From the NCBI GenBank assembly GCA_964508715.1, contig CAZDUX010000007.1, positions 1 to 64,000 on the forward strand: DNA of 64,000 nt, given 5' to 3'. The notes under the pieces are model-generated. The model worked only from the letters and a program-made list of their open reading frames with translations. It did not search any database and had not been told where the DNA came from. The DNA is from JAKALX01 sp964508715. GTDB taxonomy: Bacteria > Chloroflexota > Dehalococcoidia > Tepidiformales > Tepidiformaceae. Below, piece by piece: positions 34,787 through 43,377 of the stretch. A program made the translations under genes and the position numbers. How positions within the stretch are numbered: position 1 is the first letter of the stretch; each line of letters starts with the position of its first letter.

Positions 34787-35635
34787 TCAGCGGAGGGCCG
34801 GGAGGTTGCTGATGAGCAGTTCGCCGATGGGTTTTCGGGCCGATGTCTTCGAGTTGATGGCCCGTGACATTGCGACGACCTCGAGGCTGTAGCCGCGGCC
34901 CGCATAGAGGTCGCGAATCGCGGGGTGGTCCGAGTTCGAGAGGATGGCGGCGACCCCGCGCTGTGTCAGGCGGTCGAAGGCGTCGCGAAGGCGCTCCTGG
35001 TCGGCTGCGCCGAAGTCTGCCTTCGTGTAGGCGGTGAAGCTGGCAGTCTGGCTGAGTGGTTGATAGGGCGGGTCGAGGTAGACGAAATCGCCGGGATTGG
35101 CGGCGTCGCAGGCGGCGGCGAAATCCTGGATGCGGAGGTCGGCGTGGGCAAGTGCCGTTGCCGCATCGTGAAGCGCTTCGGGGTCGACGATGCGAGGGTG
35201 AACGTAGCGTCCGTGGGGGACGTTGAACGCACCGGCCGCGTTGACTCGATAGAGGCCGTTGTAGCAGGTCTTGTTGAGGAAGATGAAGCGCACCGCCGCA
35301 GCAACCGCATCGGCGGCTGATTCGGCGCGGATGGAGTAGTAGAGAGCGGCGCGCGCTTCCTGTCCTGCGGCGCGGTAGCGTTCGGCGAGTTCGCGAAGGC
35401 GGCAGGCGACCGCACCGGTGTGGTCGCGCACGGCGGCGAATGTGGCGATGAGCTCGGTGTTTGCGTCGGAGAGGGTGGCCGGCATTCCGTGGTGTTCTGC
35501 CTCGAAGGCGAAGAAGACGGCGCCGGCGCCGAGGAACGGCTCGTGGTAGCGTGCGAACGCCCCCGGGGCGGCGGCCACGATGCGCGGGGCGAGCTTGCCC
35601 TTGCCACCGGCCCACTTGAGGAACGGGCGTGCCAT
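34787..35635 (-). CDS. D12-class DNA adenine-N6 methyltransferase (Dam-like)
   Basis: The 282-residue enzyme has the AdoMet-binding FLKWAGGKGKL and EPFLGAGAVFF, and the catalytic DPPYQPLS, in the order typical of alpha-class Dam/DpnM enzymes that often recognise GATC. No restriction endonuclease is adjacent, so it appears to be a solitary methylase for regulation, repair or protection. It converges with the FAH gene, the stops being 3 nt apart. Confidence 0.9.
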   Translation of the reverse strand: MARPFLKWAGGKGKLAPRIVAAAPGAFARYHEPFLGAGAVFFAFEAEHHGMPATLSDANTELIATFAAVRDHTGAVACRLRELAERYRAAGQEARAALYYSIRAESAADAVAAAVRFIFLNKTCYNGLYRVNAAGAFNVPHGRYVHPRIVDPEALHDAATALAHADLRIQDFAAACDAANPGDFVYLDPPYQPLSQTASFTAYTKADFGAADQERLRDAFDRLTQRGVAAILSNSDHPAIRDLYAGRGYSLEVVAMSRAINSKTSARKPIGELLISNLPALR

Positions 35636-35866
35636 GCCGCCGATTCTGCAGTTTGGTGGTGTTGCAGGCGAGGGTGATGGCGCCGGGGATGTCCAGTGAA
35701 TCGGCTACACTGCACGTCCGCGTTCGCGTGGGTGTGCGGGTTGGAGCTGTTCGCGCCGGCCTGCGAAAGAATGACACCGGGAGTCCACGATTACCGCTCA
35801 ACTACTCTCTGTTTGCCGGGGTCTCAGCCTGCCTGCTGACCCGGCTGCACATTCCTGACCGCTGCC

Positions 35867-37198
35867 GTGCTACGCACAGGGGGCCACCCTGACGATGCTC
35901 ACCATGTGGCTACTGCTTCGGCTGCACCGGTTCACGCTGCTCACCGGCTGACCGATGACGATGCTGGCCGCCGTGCAGCCCGGCTGCTCGGCTGGGCCCT
36001 GCTCGGCCTCGGGCTCGCCCTGCTCGCAATGGTGGGGATCGCGCTACGGATGCCTGGCGGGCACTTCGTCGTGGTTTCGAGCGGGAGCATGGAGCCTGCT
36101 ATCGGTCGAGGCAGCCTGGCGTTCTTCAGGCGTATTCCTGCAGAGGGTGTTTACCGCGGCGACATCGTGCTGTTCGCGGGCCCCGACGGCCGCCAGGTTA
36201 CCCATCGTGTTGCGTCCGTGACGGCCGACAGGGCGATGGTCGTGACCAGGGGTGACGCCAACGATGCGGCTGATGCGAACCCGGTGCCTGTCGGAGCGCT
36301 GCGCGGGAAGTATGTCTTCTCACTGCCGTATTTCGGTTATGCGGCGCAATGGGCCGGCCAGCCCGTGGGCTTCCTGGGCGTGGTACTTGCGCCGGGGATC
36401 ATCGTCATAACTCTTGCGACTGTCTCCATCTTTCGGGCTCGCCGGTTGGAGACGGGGTCTGTCCATCACGGCGAGCGTATAGTCAGGGCTCCCGGGCCCG
36501 CCGGGGAGGGCGATCACGTGCGAAATCCGCTCAAACGACACGACAACAGGCTTGCGCCGGAGCCGGACCCGGTGACACCGCCGGAGACGCGGGCAGAGCA
36601 GCCAGCGCCATCGCCTGAGCTGCCATCCACTCCGGAGCCGCCTGCTGCTGTTCCTGCACTGGATCCGGCTCTGAAAGCAGGGGCATTCGCACGGATCCCG
36701 CTGCGTTCGCAGGCGACGGCGACGGATGCCCGCACCGAGCGCCTCGTTCGTTCGATCCGCGGGGAAGTGGAGGAGTTACGGGAAACGCTTGATGCCATTG
36801 CGAGCGATCGCGGGGAGTTCCTCGAGGCGGATATTGCGGCGGTCATCGCCGACCCCGAGGGCGCGGCCTCGCTCCCGCCCGCTGTCCTCGTCCGCGCGAT
36901 TGTGGCGGCGAACGAGCGGAACGAGCAGATGCTGGCAGAGCTCGGGCGGCAGGCGCGGCGCAACGCGACGCTGAAATCGAAGCTGCGGGCGCTGCGGATC
37001 ACGCACGCGCAGGTGGCCGGGCGGATGGCGACGCTCGACGAGGTGATCGGGGCACTCCATGCCAACCTCGAGGACCTGCGGCTCGAACGGGGCGGCGAGG
37101 TACGCCGCGTGGCCCAGCCGCAGCAGCCCCAGCCTTTGCGTGCCGCCGCCAGCGACCCGCTGCCACCACCGCGGCCGCAGCTCTTCGACCGTGACTGA
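35867..37198 (+). CDS. SipW-like signal peptidase I fused to a coiled-coil tail
   Basis: The first 190 residues form an ER/SipW-type signal peptidase: TM1 at about 40-62, catalytic Ser74 in VVSSGSMEPAI, and a His (His113 in QVTHRVASV) in place of the bacterial Lys, then a second membrane segment at about 165-190. The remaining 250 residues are a Pro/Glu-rich linker and a coiled coil (about 285-400, SIRGEVEELRETLDAIASDRG...). The start is the GTG at 35867 or a later GTG. Family members are about 190 residues long, so the tail is extra. The next gene overlaps it by 8 nt. Confidence 0.82.
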   Translation: MLRTGGHPDDAHHVATASAAPVHAAHRLTDDDAGRRAARLLGWALLGLGLALLAMVGIALRMPGGHFVVVSSGSMEPAIGRGSLAFFRRIPAEGVYRGDIVLFAGPDGRQVTHRVASVTADRAMVVTRGDANDAADANPVPVGALRGKYVFSLPYFGYAAQWAGQPVGFLGVVLAPGIIVITLATVSIFRARRLETGSVHHGERIVRAPGPAGEGDHVRNPLKRHDNRLAPEPDPVTPPETRAEQPAPSPELPSTPEPPAAVPALDPALKAGAFARIPLRSQATATDARTERLVRSIRGEVEELRETLDAIASDRGEFLEADIAAVIADPEGAASLPPAVLVRAIVAANERNEQMLAELGRQARRNATLKSKLRALRITHAQVAGRMATLDEVIGALHANLEDLRLERGGEVRRVAQPQQPQPLRAAASDPLPPPRPQLFDRD

Positions 37199-37445
37199 GT
37201 ATCTCCCGGTGCACGGGCTCGCCCCTTCGCGCCGCCGTGAGGTTGCGGCGGAGATCCGCGCCGTACGGCAGGAGGCACAAACGCGTTACAGCGAAGTCGA
37301 CCTGCTCGTGGCTGCGTTGCGAGAGCACATCCAGGACCTGCGTGCCGAGCGAGATCGCCTGCTGGCCCAGATAGCCGCTATGCAGGAGTCGGGCCGTCTG
37401 GAATCGGCGAGCTGGATGTGGCGCGGAACGAAGGGTCCGCGGTAG
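37191..37445 (+). CDS. Small coiled-coil protein coupled to the signal peptidase
   Basis: An 84-residue protein begins at a GTG inside the last codons of the upstream gene (overlap GTGACTGA), implying translational coupling. Most of it is a charged helix (RRREVAAEIRAVRQEAQTRY and LLVAALREHIQDLRAERDRL) like the upstream coiled coil, so the two may pair. The function is unknown. Confidence 0.6.
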   Translation: MTEYLPVHGLAPSRRREVAAEIRAVRQEAQTRYSEVDLLVAALREHIQDLRAERDRLLAQIAAMQESGRLESASWMWRGTKGPR

Positions 37446-37496
37446 CGGGTCGTCAGCGCTCCCCCGACGGGGCCCATGCCGTGCGGGGCGCGACTG

Positions 37497-38996
37497 CTAC
37501 GCGGGCTTGAGGTCACCGAAGCGGCTATAAGTCTCGGCCAATTCACGGAGCCAGTGCGTACGCCCGTGATCGACCTGGTCCCACGTGAAGCGCCATGTCC
37601 AGTTGCCCTCGGCAACGCCGGGGATGTTCATCCGCGCTTCGGAACCGAGTTGCAGTACATCCTGGAAAGGCACGATCGCGGTTCGTGCGGGAGAGGCATA
37701 GGCAAGGCGAACCATGGCGTCGGTTGCCGCGTGCGCGTTGGCGGGCTTCCAGCCGAGGTAACGCTCCAGGTTCGAGCGGTTGAATGCATCGAGGGTTTCG
37801 TACCAGCCGGCCGTGGTGTCGTTGTCGTGGGTGCCGGTATAGACAACGAGGTTGCCCTCGTGATTGTGGGGCAGGTGCGGGTTCTGGAACGTGTAGCGCT
37901 CGTCGCCAAAGGCGAACTGGAGGACGGCCATGCCCGGGTAGCCGAGGTCACGGCGAAGTTCGCGGACCTCCTCGGTGATCATGCCGAGGTCTTCGACGAT
38001 GAAATGGCCCTTGCCGACTGCTGTCTCGAGGGCGGCAAAGAGGGGGAGCCCGGGACCATCGACCCACGACCCGCTGACGGCCGTTTGGGATTCAACCGGT
38101 ATCTCCCAGGCTGCCTGGAAGCCGCGGAAGTGGTCGAGCCGAACGATATCGACCAGTTCGAAGGTGCGTTTGATCCGTTCGACCCACCAGCTGTAGTGGG
38201 TGCGGGCGAGGGCATCCCAGTCGTAGAGGGGGTTTCCCCAGCGTTGGCCGGTGGCACTGAAGGCATCGGGAGGCACGCCGGCAACCACTAACGGCTGGTG
38301 GCTGGCATCGAGCTTGAAGATCTCCGGGCTGGCCCAGGCGTCGGCGCTGTCGCGGTCGACGAAGATCGGCAGGTCGCCGATGAGGGTGATGCCGAGTTCG
38401 TTCACGCGATGGCGAAGCCGTTGCCACTGCCATTCGAACATCAGCTGGATGAAGGTATGGAATCGGGCTTCGCCATGGAGTGCCTCGCCGGCCGTGGCGA
38501 ATGCCCCGCCGGGCGAACGGAACTCCACTGGCCACTCCCACCACGGGTTCTTGAATTGATGGTGGAGGGCCATCCAGAGTGCGTAGGGGCGCACCCAGCC
38601 CCGTTGTTCGAAGTCGTCAATTACATCGGTGTGGCCCTGGTGGCAGAACCGGCCATATGCCGTCCGGAGGAGTGTTTCGCGAACACCCGGGTCGTGAAGG
38701 TGACCGCTCGAGCGGAGCGATGCGATCTCCCCGGCGGTTACCAGCCCCTCTTCGTGCAGGCGATCGAACGAGAGGAGGGCCGGGTTACCAGCGAACGCCG
38801 AGCGTGCGGCATAGGGGGAGTTGCCTGGTCCGGGGGGCCCGAGGGGCATGATCTGCCAGGCGGCCTGGCCGGCTTCACGGAGGTATTCGGCGAAGCGGAT
38901 GGCGTCATCTCCGAGGTCACCCGAAGGAAGCGAGGAGACGTGCAGGAGGATCCCGGCGGTTCGCCGCAGCGTGAACGGCAGGTGGGCCTGCTCCAT
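37497..38996 (-). CDS. malQ: 4-alpha-glucanotransferase (GH77)
   Basis: MalQ transfers alpha-1,4-glucan segments between maltodextrins in glycogen or maltose metabolism. The 499-residue protein shows GILLHVSSLPSGDLGD, WQIMPLGPPGPGNSPY, GDLPIFVDRDSADAW, the nucleophile region VDIVRLDHFRGF, the acid Glu in FIVEDLGMITEEV, and YTGTHDNDTTAGWY. These are the complete GH77 set. No other glycogen genes are adjacent. Confidence 0.95.
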   Translation of the reverse strand: MEQAHLPFTLRRTAGILLHVSSLPSGDLGDDAIRFAEYLREAGQAAWQIMPLGPPGPGNSPYAARSAFAGNPALLSFDRLHEEGLVTAGEIASLRSSGHLHDPGVRETLLRTAYGRFCHQGHTDVIDDFEQRGWVRPYALWMALHHQFKNPWWEWPVEFRSPGGAFATAGEALHGEARFHTFIQLMFEWQWQRLRHRVNELGITLIGDLPIFVDRDSADAWASPEIFKLDASHQPLVVAGVPPDAFSATGQRWGNPLYDWDALARTHYSWWVERIKRTFELVDIVRLDHFRGFQAAWEIPVESQTAVSGSWVDGPGLPLFAALETAVGKGHFIVEDLGMITEEVRELRRDLGYPGMAVLQFAFGDERYTFQNPHLPHNHEGNLVVYTGTHDNDTTAGWYETLDAFNRSNLERYLGWKPANAHAATDAMVRLAYASPARTAIVPFQDVLQLGSEARMNIPGVAEGNWTWRFTWDQVDHGRTHWLRELAETYSRFGDLKPA

Positions 38997-39080
38997 GGGT
39001 GACCTCGGAAGGATGCTGGCTCGCTGTTGGCGGCATTACCAGCGAAACGCCTTCACGGGCTACGTGCCAGTGGGGAGCCG

Positions 39081-39120
39081 GCGAATGGGCGAAAGGGCGA
39101 AAGGGCGAGAGGGCGAGAGG
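39081..39120. repeat. GCGAAAGG tandem 8-mers
   Basis: Five perfect-phase 8-mers (GCGAATGG, GCGAAAGG twice, GCGAGAGG twice) lie in the divergent promoter region between malQ and an acyl-CoA dehydrogenase. This is the third locus of this array type. Confidence 0.85.
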
Positions 39121-39189
39121 GTGATTCGCTTCGCTCATCGGCCTGAGCCGCTTTACACTCGCTGGGCACATCGACCGGGGGCTCGCGCC

Positions 39190-40353
39190 ATGGATTTCGA
39201 ACTCAGCGAAGAACACAGGCTCATCAAGGACACGGCACGCCGGATTGCACGCGAGGTTGTCGCGCCGCGGGCGAAGGAGGTCGATGAGACGGGGGAGTAC
39301 CCGCACGACTTCTTCGAGGCGTTCAAGCAGGCGGGGTTGCTCGGGATGGCGATCCCGGAATCGATGGGTGGGACAGGGAACGGTGTTCTGCCGATCTGCC
39401 TTGCGATCGAGGAGGTGGCGAAGTATGAGTGCGGCGCCGGGCTCATGCTCGTGCTCACCGGGCTTCCGAACCGGCCGATCGTGCTGGGCGGGAGCGCCGA
39501 GCAGCAGCAGCAGTTCCTGCCCGACGTAGCTGCTGGCGTGACGAAGTCGGCCTTCTGCCTGACGGAGCCGGACCATGGTTCTGATGCGGCTAACCTGGAG
39601 ACGCGTGCGGTCCGTGATGGTGACGACTACATCCTCAACGGGAACAAGGTCTACATTTCTGGCGGCACGGTGGCCGATTGGCTCACGGTTTTTGCGCGCA
39701 CAGGTGGGCCCGGGGCGAAGGGGATCAGTGCGTTCGTGGTCGACGCTCACGCGCCGGGGGTCCGTATCGACCGGACGGACGACAAGATGGGGGTACGGTC
39801 GGTCCCCACGGCGCACTTCAGCTTCTCGGACGTGCGGGTGCCAGCGGAGAACCTGCTCGGGGGGGTTGAGGGGCAGGGGTTCAACACGGCGATGCTGACG
39901 CTCAACACGCTGCGGCCAACGGTTGGTGCGCGTGGTGTGGGCCTCGCCGAGGGTGCGGCGGGTTATGCGCTCGAGTGGGCCCGTGAGCGAAAGGCGTTCG
40001 GGAACGCGGTGATCGATTTCGAGGCGATCCAGTTCATGTTTGCCGACATGGCAATCCAGATCGAGGCGGCGCGGAACCTGGTGTACAAGGCGGCCTGGCT
40101 GGTGGACCAGGGGAAGTACACGCGGGAATACGCGCACAACCTTTCCATTGCGAAGGCGTTTGCGACGGAGATGGCGAACCGGGTGGCGTTCGATGCGTTG
40201 CAGGTGCTGGGTGCCCAGGGGTACATGAAAGACCACCCGCTCGAGCGCCACTACCGCGACGCGCGCCAGCTCGTCATCGTGGAGGGTAGCTCGCAGATCC
40301 AGCGGGTGGTCATCAGCAGGTCGATGATCGATCGGGCGCTGGTTTACGGGTAG
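39190..40353 (+). CDS. Acyl-CoA dehydrogenase
   Basis: This is a 387-residue short/medium-chain type dehydrogenase: MDFELSEEHRLIKDTAR, AFCLTEPDHGSDAANLETRA, ISGGTVADWLTVFART, RKAFGNAVIDFEAIQ and YRDARQLVIVEGSSQIQRVVISR. In DARQLVIVEGSSQIQR the Glu is at the position of the catalytic base of medium-chain enzymes. The start is ATG 39190; TTTACACT about 30 nt upstream may be its -10 box. Confidence 0.93.
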   Translation: MDFELSEEHRLIKDTARRIAREVVAPRAKEVDETGEYPHDFFEAFKQAGLLGMAIPESMGGTGNGVLPICLAIEEVAKYECGAGLMLVLTGLPNRPIVLGGSAEQQQQFLPDVAAGVTKSAFCLTEPDHGSDAANLETRAVRDGDDYILNGNKVYISGGTVADWLTVFARTGGPGAKGISAFVVDAHAPGVRIDRTDDKMGVRSVPTAHFSFSDVRVPAENLLGGVEGQGFNTAMLTLNTLRPTVGARGVGLAEGAAGYALEWARERKAFGNAVIDFEAIQFMFADMAIQIEAARNLVYKAAWLVDQGKYTREYAHNLSIAKAFATEMANRVAFDALQVLGAQGYMKDHPLERHYRDARQLVIVEGSSQIQRVVISRSMIDRALVYG

Positions 40354-40383
40354 GCAGGCGACCGGCTGCGGTGGGACCGGTGG

Positions 40384-40770
40384 TTACCAGATGAGGTCGA
40401 CGCCGTAGTTCTGGAACTGCCGGTCCGCTGTCACGATAGCGAGCCCTTCGACCAGTGCCTGGGCAATGAGCATGCGATCGAAGGGGTCGCGATGGTGGAA
40501 GGGCAGGCGATAGGTTGCCAGTGCGTGGGTCGCGACGATAGGGAGTTCGGTTGCCGCGAGGTTCGCAAGATGCGCTTGCCAGTATCGCTCGACCATGTCG
40601 CCTCGAGAGGCGCGGAGTTGTCCCAGTCGAATCGATAGCTCCCATGCGGTGACCACACTCACGAACAACTCGTTATCGGGATTCGCCAATGCCCTCTGTG
40701 CGGCGCTCGTCAATCGGTCGGGGACGAATCCGGTCCAGAGAAATACGTTCGTGTCGAGGAGCAGTCTCAA
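40384..40770 (-). CDS. vapC: VapC-like PIN-domain toxin
   Basis: The 128-residue PIN ribonuclease has the acidic residues in LLLDTNVFLW, VVTAWELSIRLG and RDPFDRMLIAQA. The likely start is the TTG at 40770, which overlaps the antitoxin stop (TTGA), and matches the family start (M)RLLLDT. It would cleave RNA when freed from the antitoxin. Confidence 0.88.
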   Translation of the reverse strand: MRLLLDTNVFLWTGFVPDRLTSAAQRALANPDNELFVSVVTAWELSIRLGQLRASRGDMVERYWQAHLANLAATELPIVATHALATYRLPFHHRDPFDRMLIAQALVEGLAIVTADRQFQNYGVDLIW

Positions 40771-41069
40771 GGGGCGGGCTTCTCCAACAACCGGGCCCAT
40801 TCTTCGGCATCTCCGGAGGATTTGTACCACTCGTCGAAATCCTCATCGGCCGTCTTGATGAGCGACGACTCTCTCGCGATTGCTTCAATCTCCGGGAAGA
40901 GACCCTTCGCCCAGCCGATTCGCAGCTTCCGTGGTGGTTGCTCAACCGGGACGAGCTTCAACACAGGCTTGCCACGGCGCGCGATGATGATCTCTTCGCC
41001 GCGCTCGGCCGCCTCGACGAGCTTCGAGAAGTGGGTTTTTGCTTCGTGGATGTTCACGGTACGGGCCAT
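40767..41069 (-). CDS. Phd/YefM-type antitoxin
   Basis: The 100-residue protein begins MARTVNIHEAKTHFSKLVEAAERGEEIIIARRGKPVLKLVP, the canonical Phd/YefM fold that binds DNA and represses its own operon, followed by an acidic toxin-binding tail. Its stop overlaps the VapC start. An inverted repeat, GACTAAGTCC-CGGACTTAGTC at 41081-41102, lies just upstream and is a good operator candidate for autoregulation. Confidence 0.88.
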   Translation of the reverse strand: MARTVNIHEAKTHFSKLVEAAERGEEIIIARRGKPVLKLVPVEQPPRKLRIGWAKGLFPEIEAIARESSLIKTADEDFDEWYKSSGDAEEWARLLEKPAP

Positions 41070-41080
41070 AGGAGCAGAGT

Positions 41081-41102
41081 AGACTAAGTCCCCGGACTTA
41101 GT
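41081..41102. promoter_or_regulatory. Palindromic operator candidate of the Phd/VapC pair
   Basis: AGACTAAGTCC and CGGACTTAGTCT form a near-perfect inverted repeat starting about 12 nt upstream of the antitoxin ATG, where Phd/YefM proteins usually bind their own promoter. Confidence 0.55.
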
Positions 41103-41241
41103 CTACTCTGTAGGGCCGGGCGGGGCATCGATAGGAACAGTAGAGGCGGGACCCCTGCTTCTCTCGCGACCTTCGCTGGAGCCGGGTGTCCGTGAACGGG
41201 GCCACGTGACCCTTCCGCCTTCGAACCGTTACGGTGTGGCG

Positions 41242-41937
41242 ATGAACATCCGCAGTTTGCCGATTGCCGTTGCTGCTATTGGATTGCTCACGAGTAGCGC
41301 CGCTTGTGGCGGCGGCGACAACACTTCGAACACGGTGACGCCGACGAAACCCGGGAGCACGACGGCCGCGAGCACGACGGTTGCCGCGACCGCTACGACG
41401 CTCGTGACGCCAACGGTGAAACCGAACTCCACGACGCCCGCATCGCCTGCGGCGGGCGCCACGGCCGAGGGGACCGTGGACCCGCTCGGCGCCGGTCAGA
41501 CGACTCCTTGGGTCGTGAAGCCTTCGAAGGAGCCCGTTGCGGGGATAGCGACGGTGAAGGCGATTCGCATGGGTGTGCACCCTGAGGAGGGTGGCTGGGA
41601 GCGGATCGTTTTCGAGTTCGATGGCAGCGCCTGGCCACCGGCCACCGTCCAGTACGTGGAACAGGCGTTGAGCTGCGGGAGCGGCCAACCGGTGCAAGGG
41701 TTGAAGGGCGCGGCGATCTTGCAGGTTGCGTTCATCAGCGCCCAGGCCCATGACAATGCCGGAAAGGCGACGATCCCGAACACCATCACCGGCCCGGGTA
41801 CGACGGTGCTGAACGGTGTCCAGGCGTGTGATTTCGAGGGGCATGTGACGTGGGATTTTGCGCTCACCGGAAAGCAGGCCTTCAAGGTGTCGACGCTCAA
41901 TAACCCGCCGCGCGTGGTCATCGACGTCAAGCAGTAG
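41242..41937 (+). CDS. Lipoprotein with AMIN-like domain
   Basis: The 231-residue lipoprotein has a signal peptide ending in the lipobox TSSAAC (about residue 21), a Thr-rich stalk of about 60 residues, and a C-terminal domain with WERIVFEFDGSAWPPATVQYV, FISAQAHDN and NPPRVVIDVKQ. That pattern resembles the AMIN-like domain of actinobacterial and Chloroflexota lipoproteins. It should sit on the outer face of the membrane. The function is unknown. Confidence 0.78.
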   Translation: MNIRSLPIAVAAIGLLTSSAACGGGDNTSNTVTPTKPGSTTAASTTVAATATTLVTPTVKPNSTTPASPAAGATAEGTVDPLGAGQTTPWVVKPSKEPVAGIATVKAIRMGVHPEEGGWERIVFEFDGSAWPPATVQYVEQALSCGSGQPVQGLKGAAILQVAFISAQAHDNAGKATIPNTITGPGTTVLNGVQACDFEGHVTWDFALTGKQAFKVSTLNNPPRVVIDVKQ

Positions 41938-42033
41938 GCGAGCTGGCGTCTCGTTACAGGATGGCCAAGGCCTGGGCGCCATGTGCTTCGCGTCGGCCGA
42001 GGATGGGGATAGTGTTCTCGCCGAGCCGTCATT

Positions 42034-42061
42034 TTCGAATGAGATTCAGCCCTGATAGACT
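42034..42061 (+). promoter_or_regulatory. Candidate promoter of the P450 gene
   Basis: TTCGAA and TAGACT are spaced by 16 nt, 51 nt upstream of the P450 ATG. Confidence 0.35.
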
Positions 42062-42111
42062 CCGCTAACAGTTGTCGCACGGGGCGGCAAACCTCATTCG
42101 GAAGGCCCGCA

Positions 42112-43302
42112 ATGGTGACATTCAACCCCGCCGATCCGGCATTCCTCGAGAACCCGTACCCGTTCTACGAGATGGGACGACAGATGAGCCCGCTCTACCT
42201 GGAGAGCCAGGGGATCTGGCTCGTCTTCGGGTATAACGACGTCCAGGCGATCCTCAAGGATAGCCAGGCGTGGTCATCGCAGTTCGCACCTCCGGCGGAG
42301 AGTGACGCACCCCCTCCCAGCATGCTTGGCTCCGATCCGCCCCGGCATGGGCGCTTGCGAAGCCTCGTTTCACAGGCGTTCACGCCCCGGATGATTGAGC
42401 AACTCGCACCGCGCATCCGCGAAATCGCAAGCGGCCTCGTCGACGGGATGGCAGAGAGCGGGAGTGCAGACCTGGTGGAGGCACTCGCGTATCCGTTGCC
42501 CGTCATCGTCATCGCCGAGATCCTTGGTGTCCCGCCCGAAGATCGCGACCGCTTCAAATCCTGGTCGGACGACGTGGTGTCGACGCTTGGCACGGGCGTG
42601 GTACCTGCCGAGGACCGCGTGCTTGCCGTGGATGTATTCGAGGAGATGCGCGTTTACTTCACGAAGATGGTTGAAGAACGCCGGGCCAACCCCAGGGATG
42701 ACCTCATCTCGGGCCTGGTTGCAGCCGAACTCGAAGGTGAGCGGCTGAGCTTCGACGAACTCCTGCAGATGCTTATCCTGCTGCTGGTCGCGGGAAATGA
42801 GACGACCACGAACCTCATCGGGAACTGCGTGATCGAGTTCATGAATCATCCCGATCAACTCCAGCGAGTCCTCGATGAGCCCGCGCTGCTTCCCTCCGCT
42901 ATCGAAGAGGTACTGCGCTTTTCGTCGCCCGTGCAGGCAACGGTGCGGCGAGCGACGCGTGAGAACATCGTCGCGGGGAAGACCATCGCGCCGGGGCAAC
43001 GCGTACTCACCTGGATCGCTGCGGCGAACCGGGACCCGCGGGTGTTCCGCGACCCGAACGTGTTCGACGTTGGCCGGTCGCCCAACCGCCACATTGCGTT
43101 TGGCCACGGGCCGCACTTCTGTCTCGGTGCCCCGCTGGCCCGCCTCGAGGCACGCATCGCCATGGAGACGCTCCTGGCGAAGGTGACGGGCTTCCGCCGG
43201 ACGGACTCCGCCCTGCTACCCCGTGTGCCGACATTCATCATGCGGGGTGTGCGGAAGCTGCCGATCGCCTTCGAACGGCGTGAAGCCGGCGCCAGAGCCT
43301 GA
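42112..43302 (+). CDS. Cytochrome P450
   Basis: This is a 396-residue soluble bacterial P450. It has the I-helix oxygen-activation motif LVAGNETTTN, the ExxR pair in AIEEVLRF, and the heme loop FGHGPHFCLGAPLARLEARIAM with heme-ligand Cys337. It would hydroxylate an unknown hydrophobic substrate with electrons from a ferredoxin system; none is adjacent. GGAAGG precedes the ATG. Confidence 0.95.
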   Translation: MVTFNPADPAFLENPYPFYEMGRQMSPLYLESQGIWLVFGYNDVQAILKDSQAWSSQFAPPAESDAPPPSMLGSDPPRHGRLRSLVSQAFTPRMIEQLAPRIREIASGLVDGMAESGSADLVEALAYPLPVIVIAEILGVPPEDRDRFKSWSDDVVSTLGTGVVPAEDRVLAVDVFEEMRVYFTKMVEERRANPRDDLISGLVAAELEGERLSFDELLQMLILLLVAGNETTTNLIGNCVIEFMNHPDQLQRVLDEPALLPSAIEEVLRFSSPVQATVRRATRENIVAGKTIAPGQRVLTWIAAANRDPRVFRDPNVFDVGRSPNRHIAFGHGPHFCLGAPLARLEARIAMETLLAKVTGFRRTDSALLPRVPTFIMRGVRKLPIAFERREAGARA

Positions 43303-43377
43303 CGCGGTACGGCACTTCCCGCGGCCGGTCTCGTTTTCGCAGATTCGTGTGTAAGAGATCTGGCTTACCGGTGTCCC

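Noticed and set aside
41098..41982. 294-codon minus-strand frame
   Set aside because: It lies opposite the AMIN-like lipoprotein and part of the P450 leader, is Arg/His-rich with no domain, and reflects GC-rich antisense openness.
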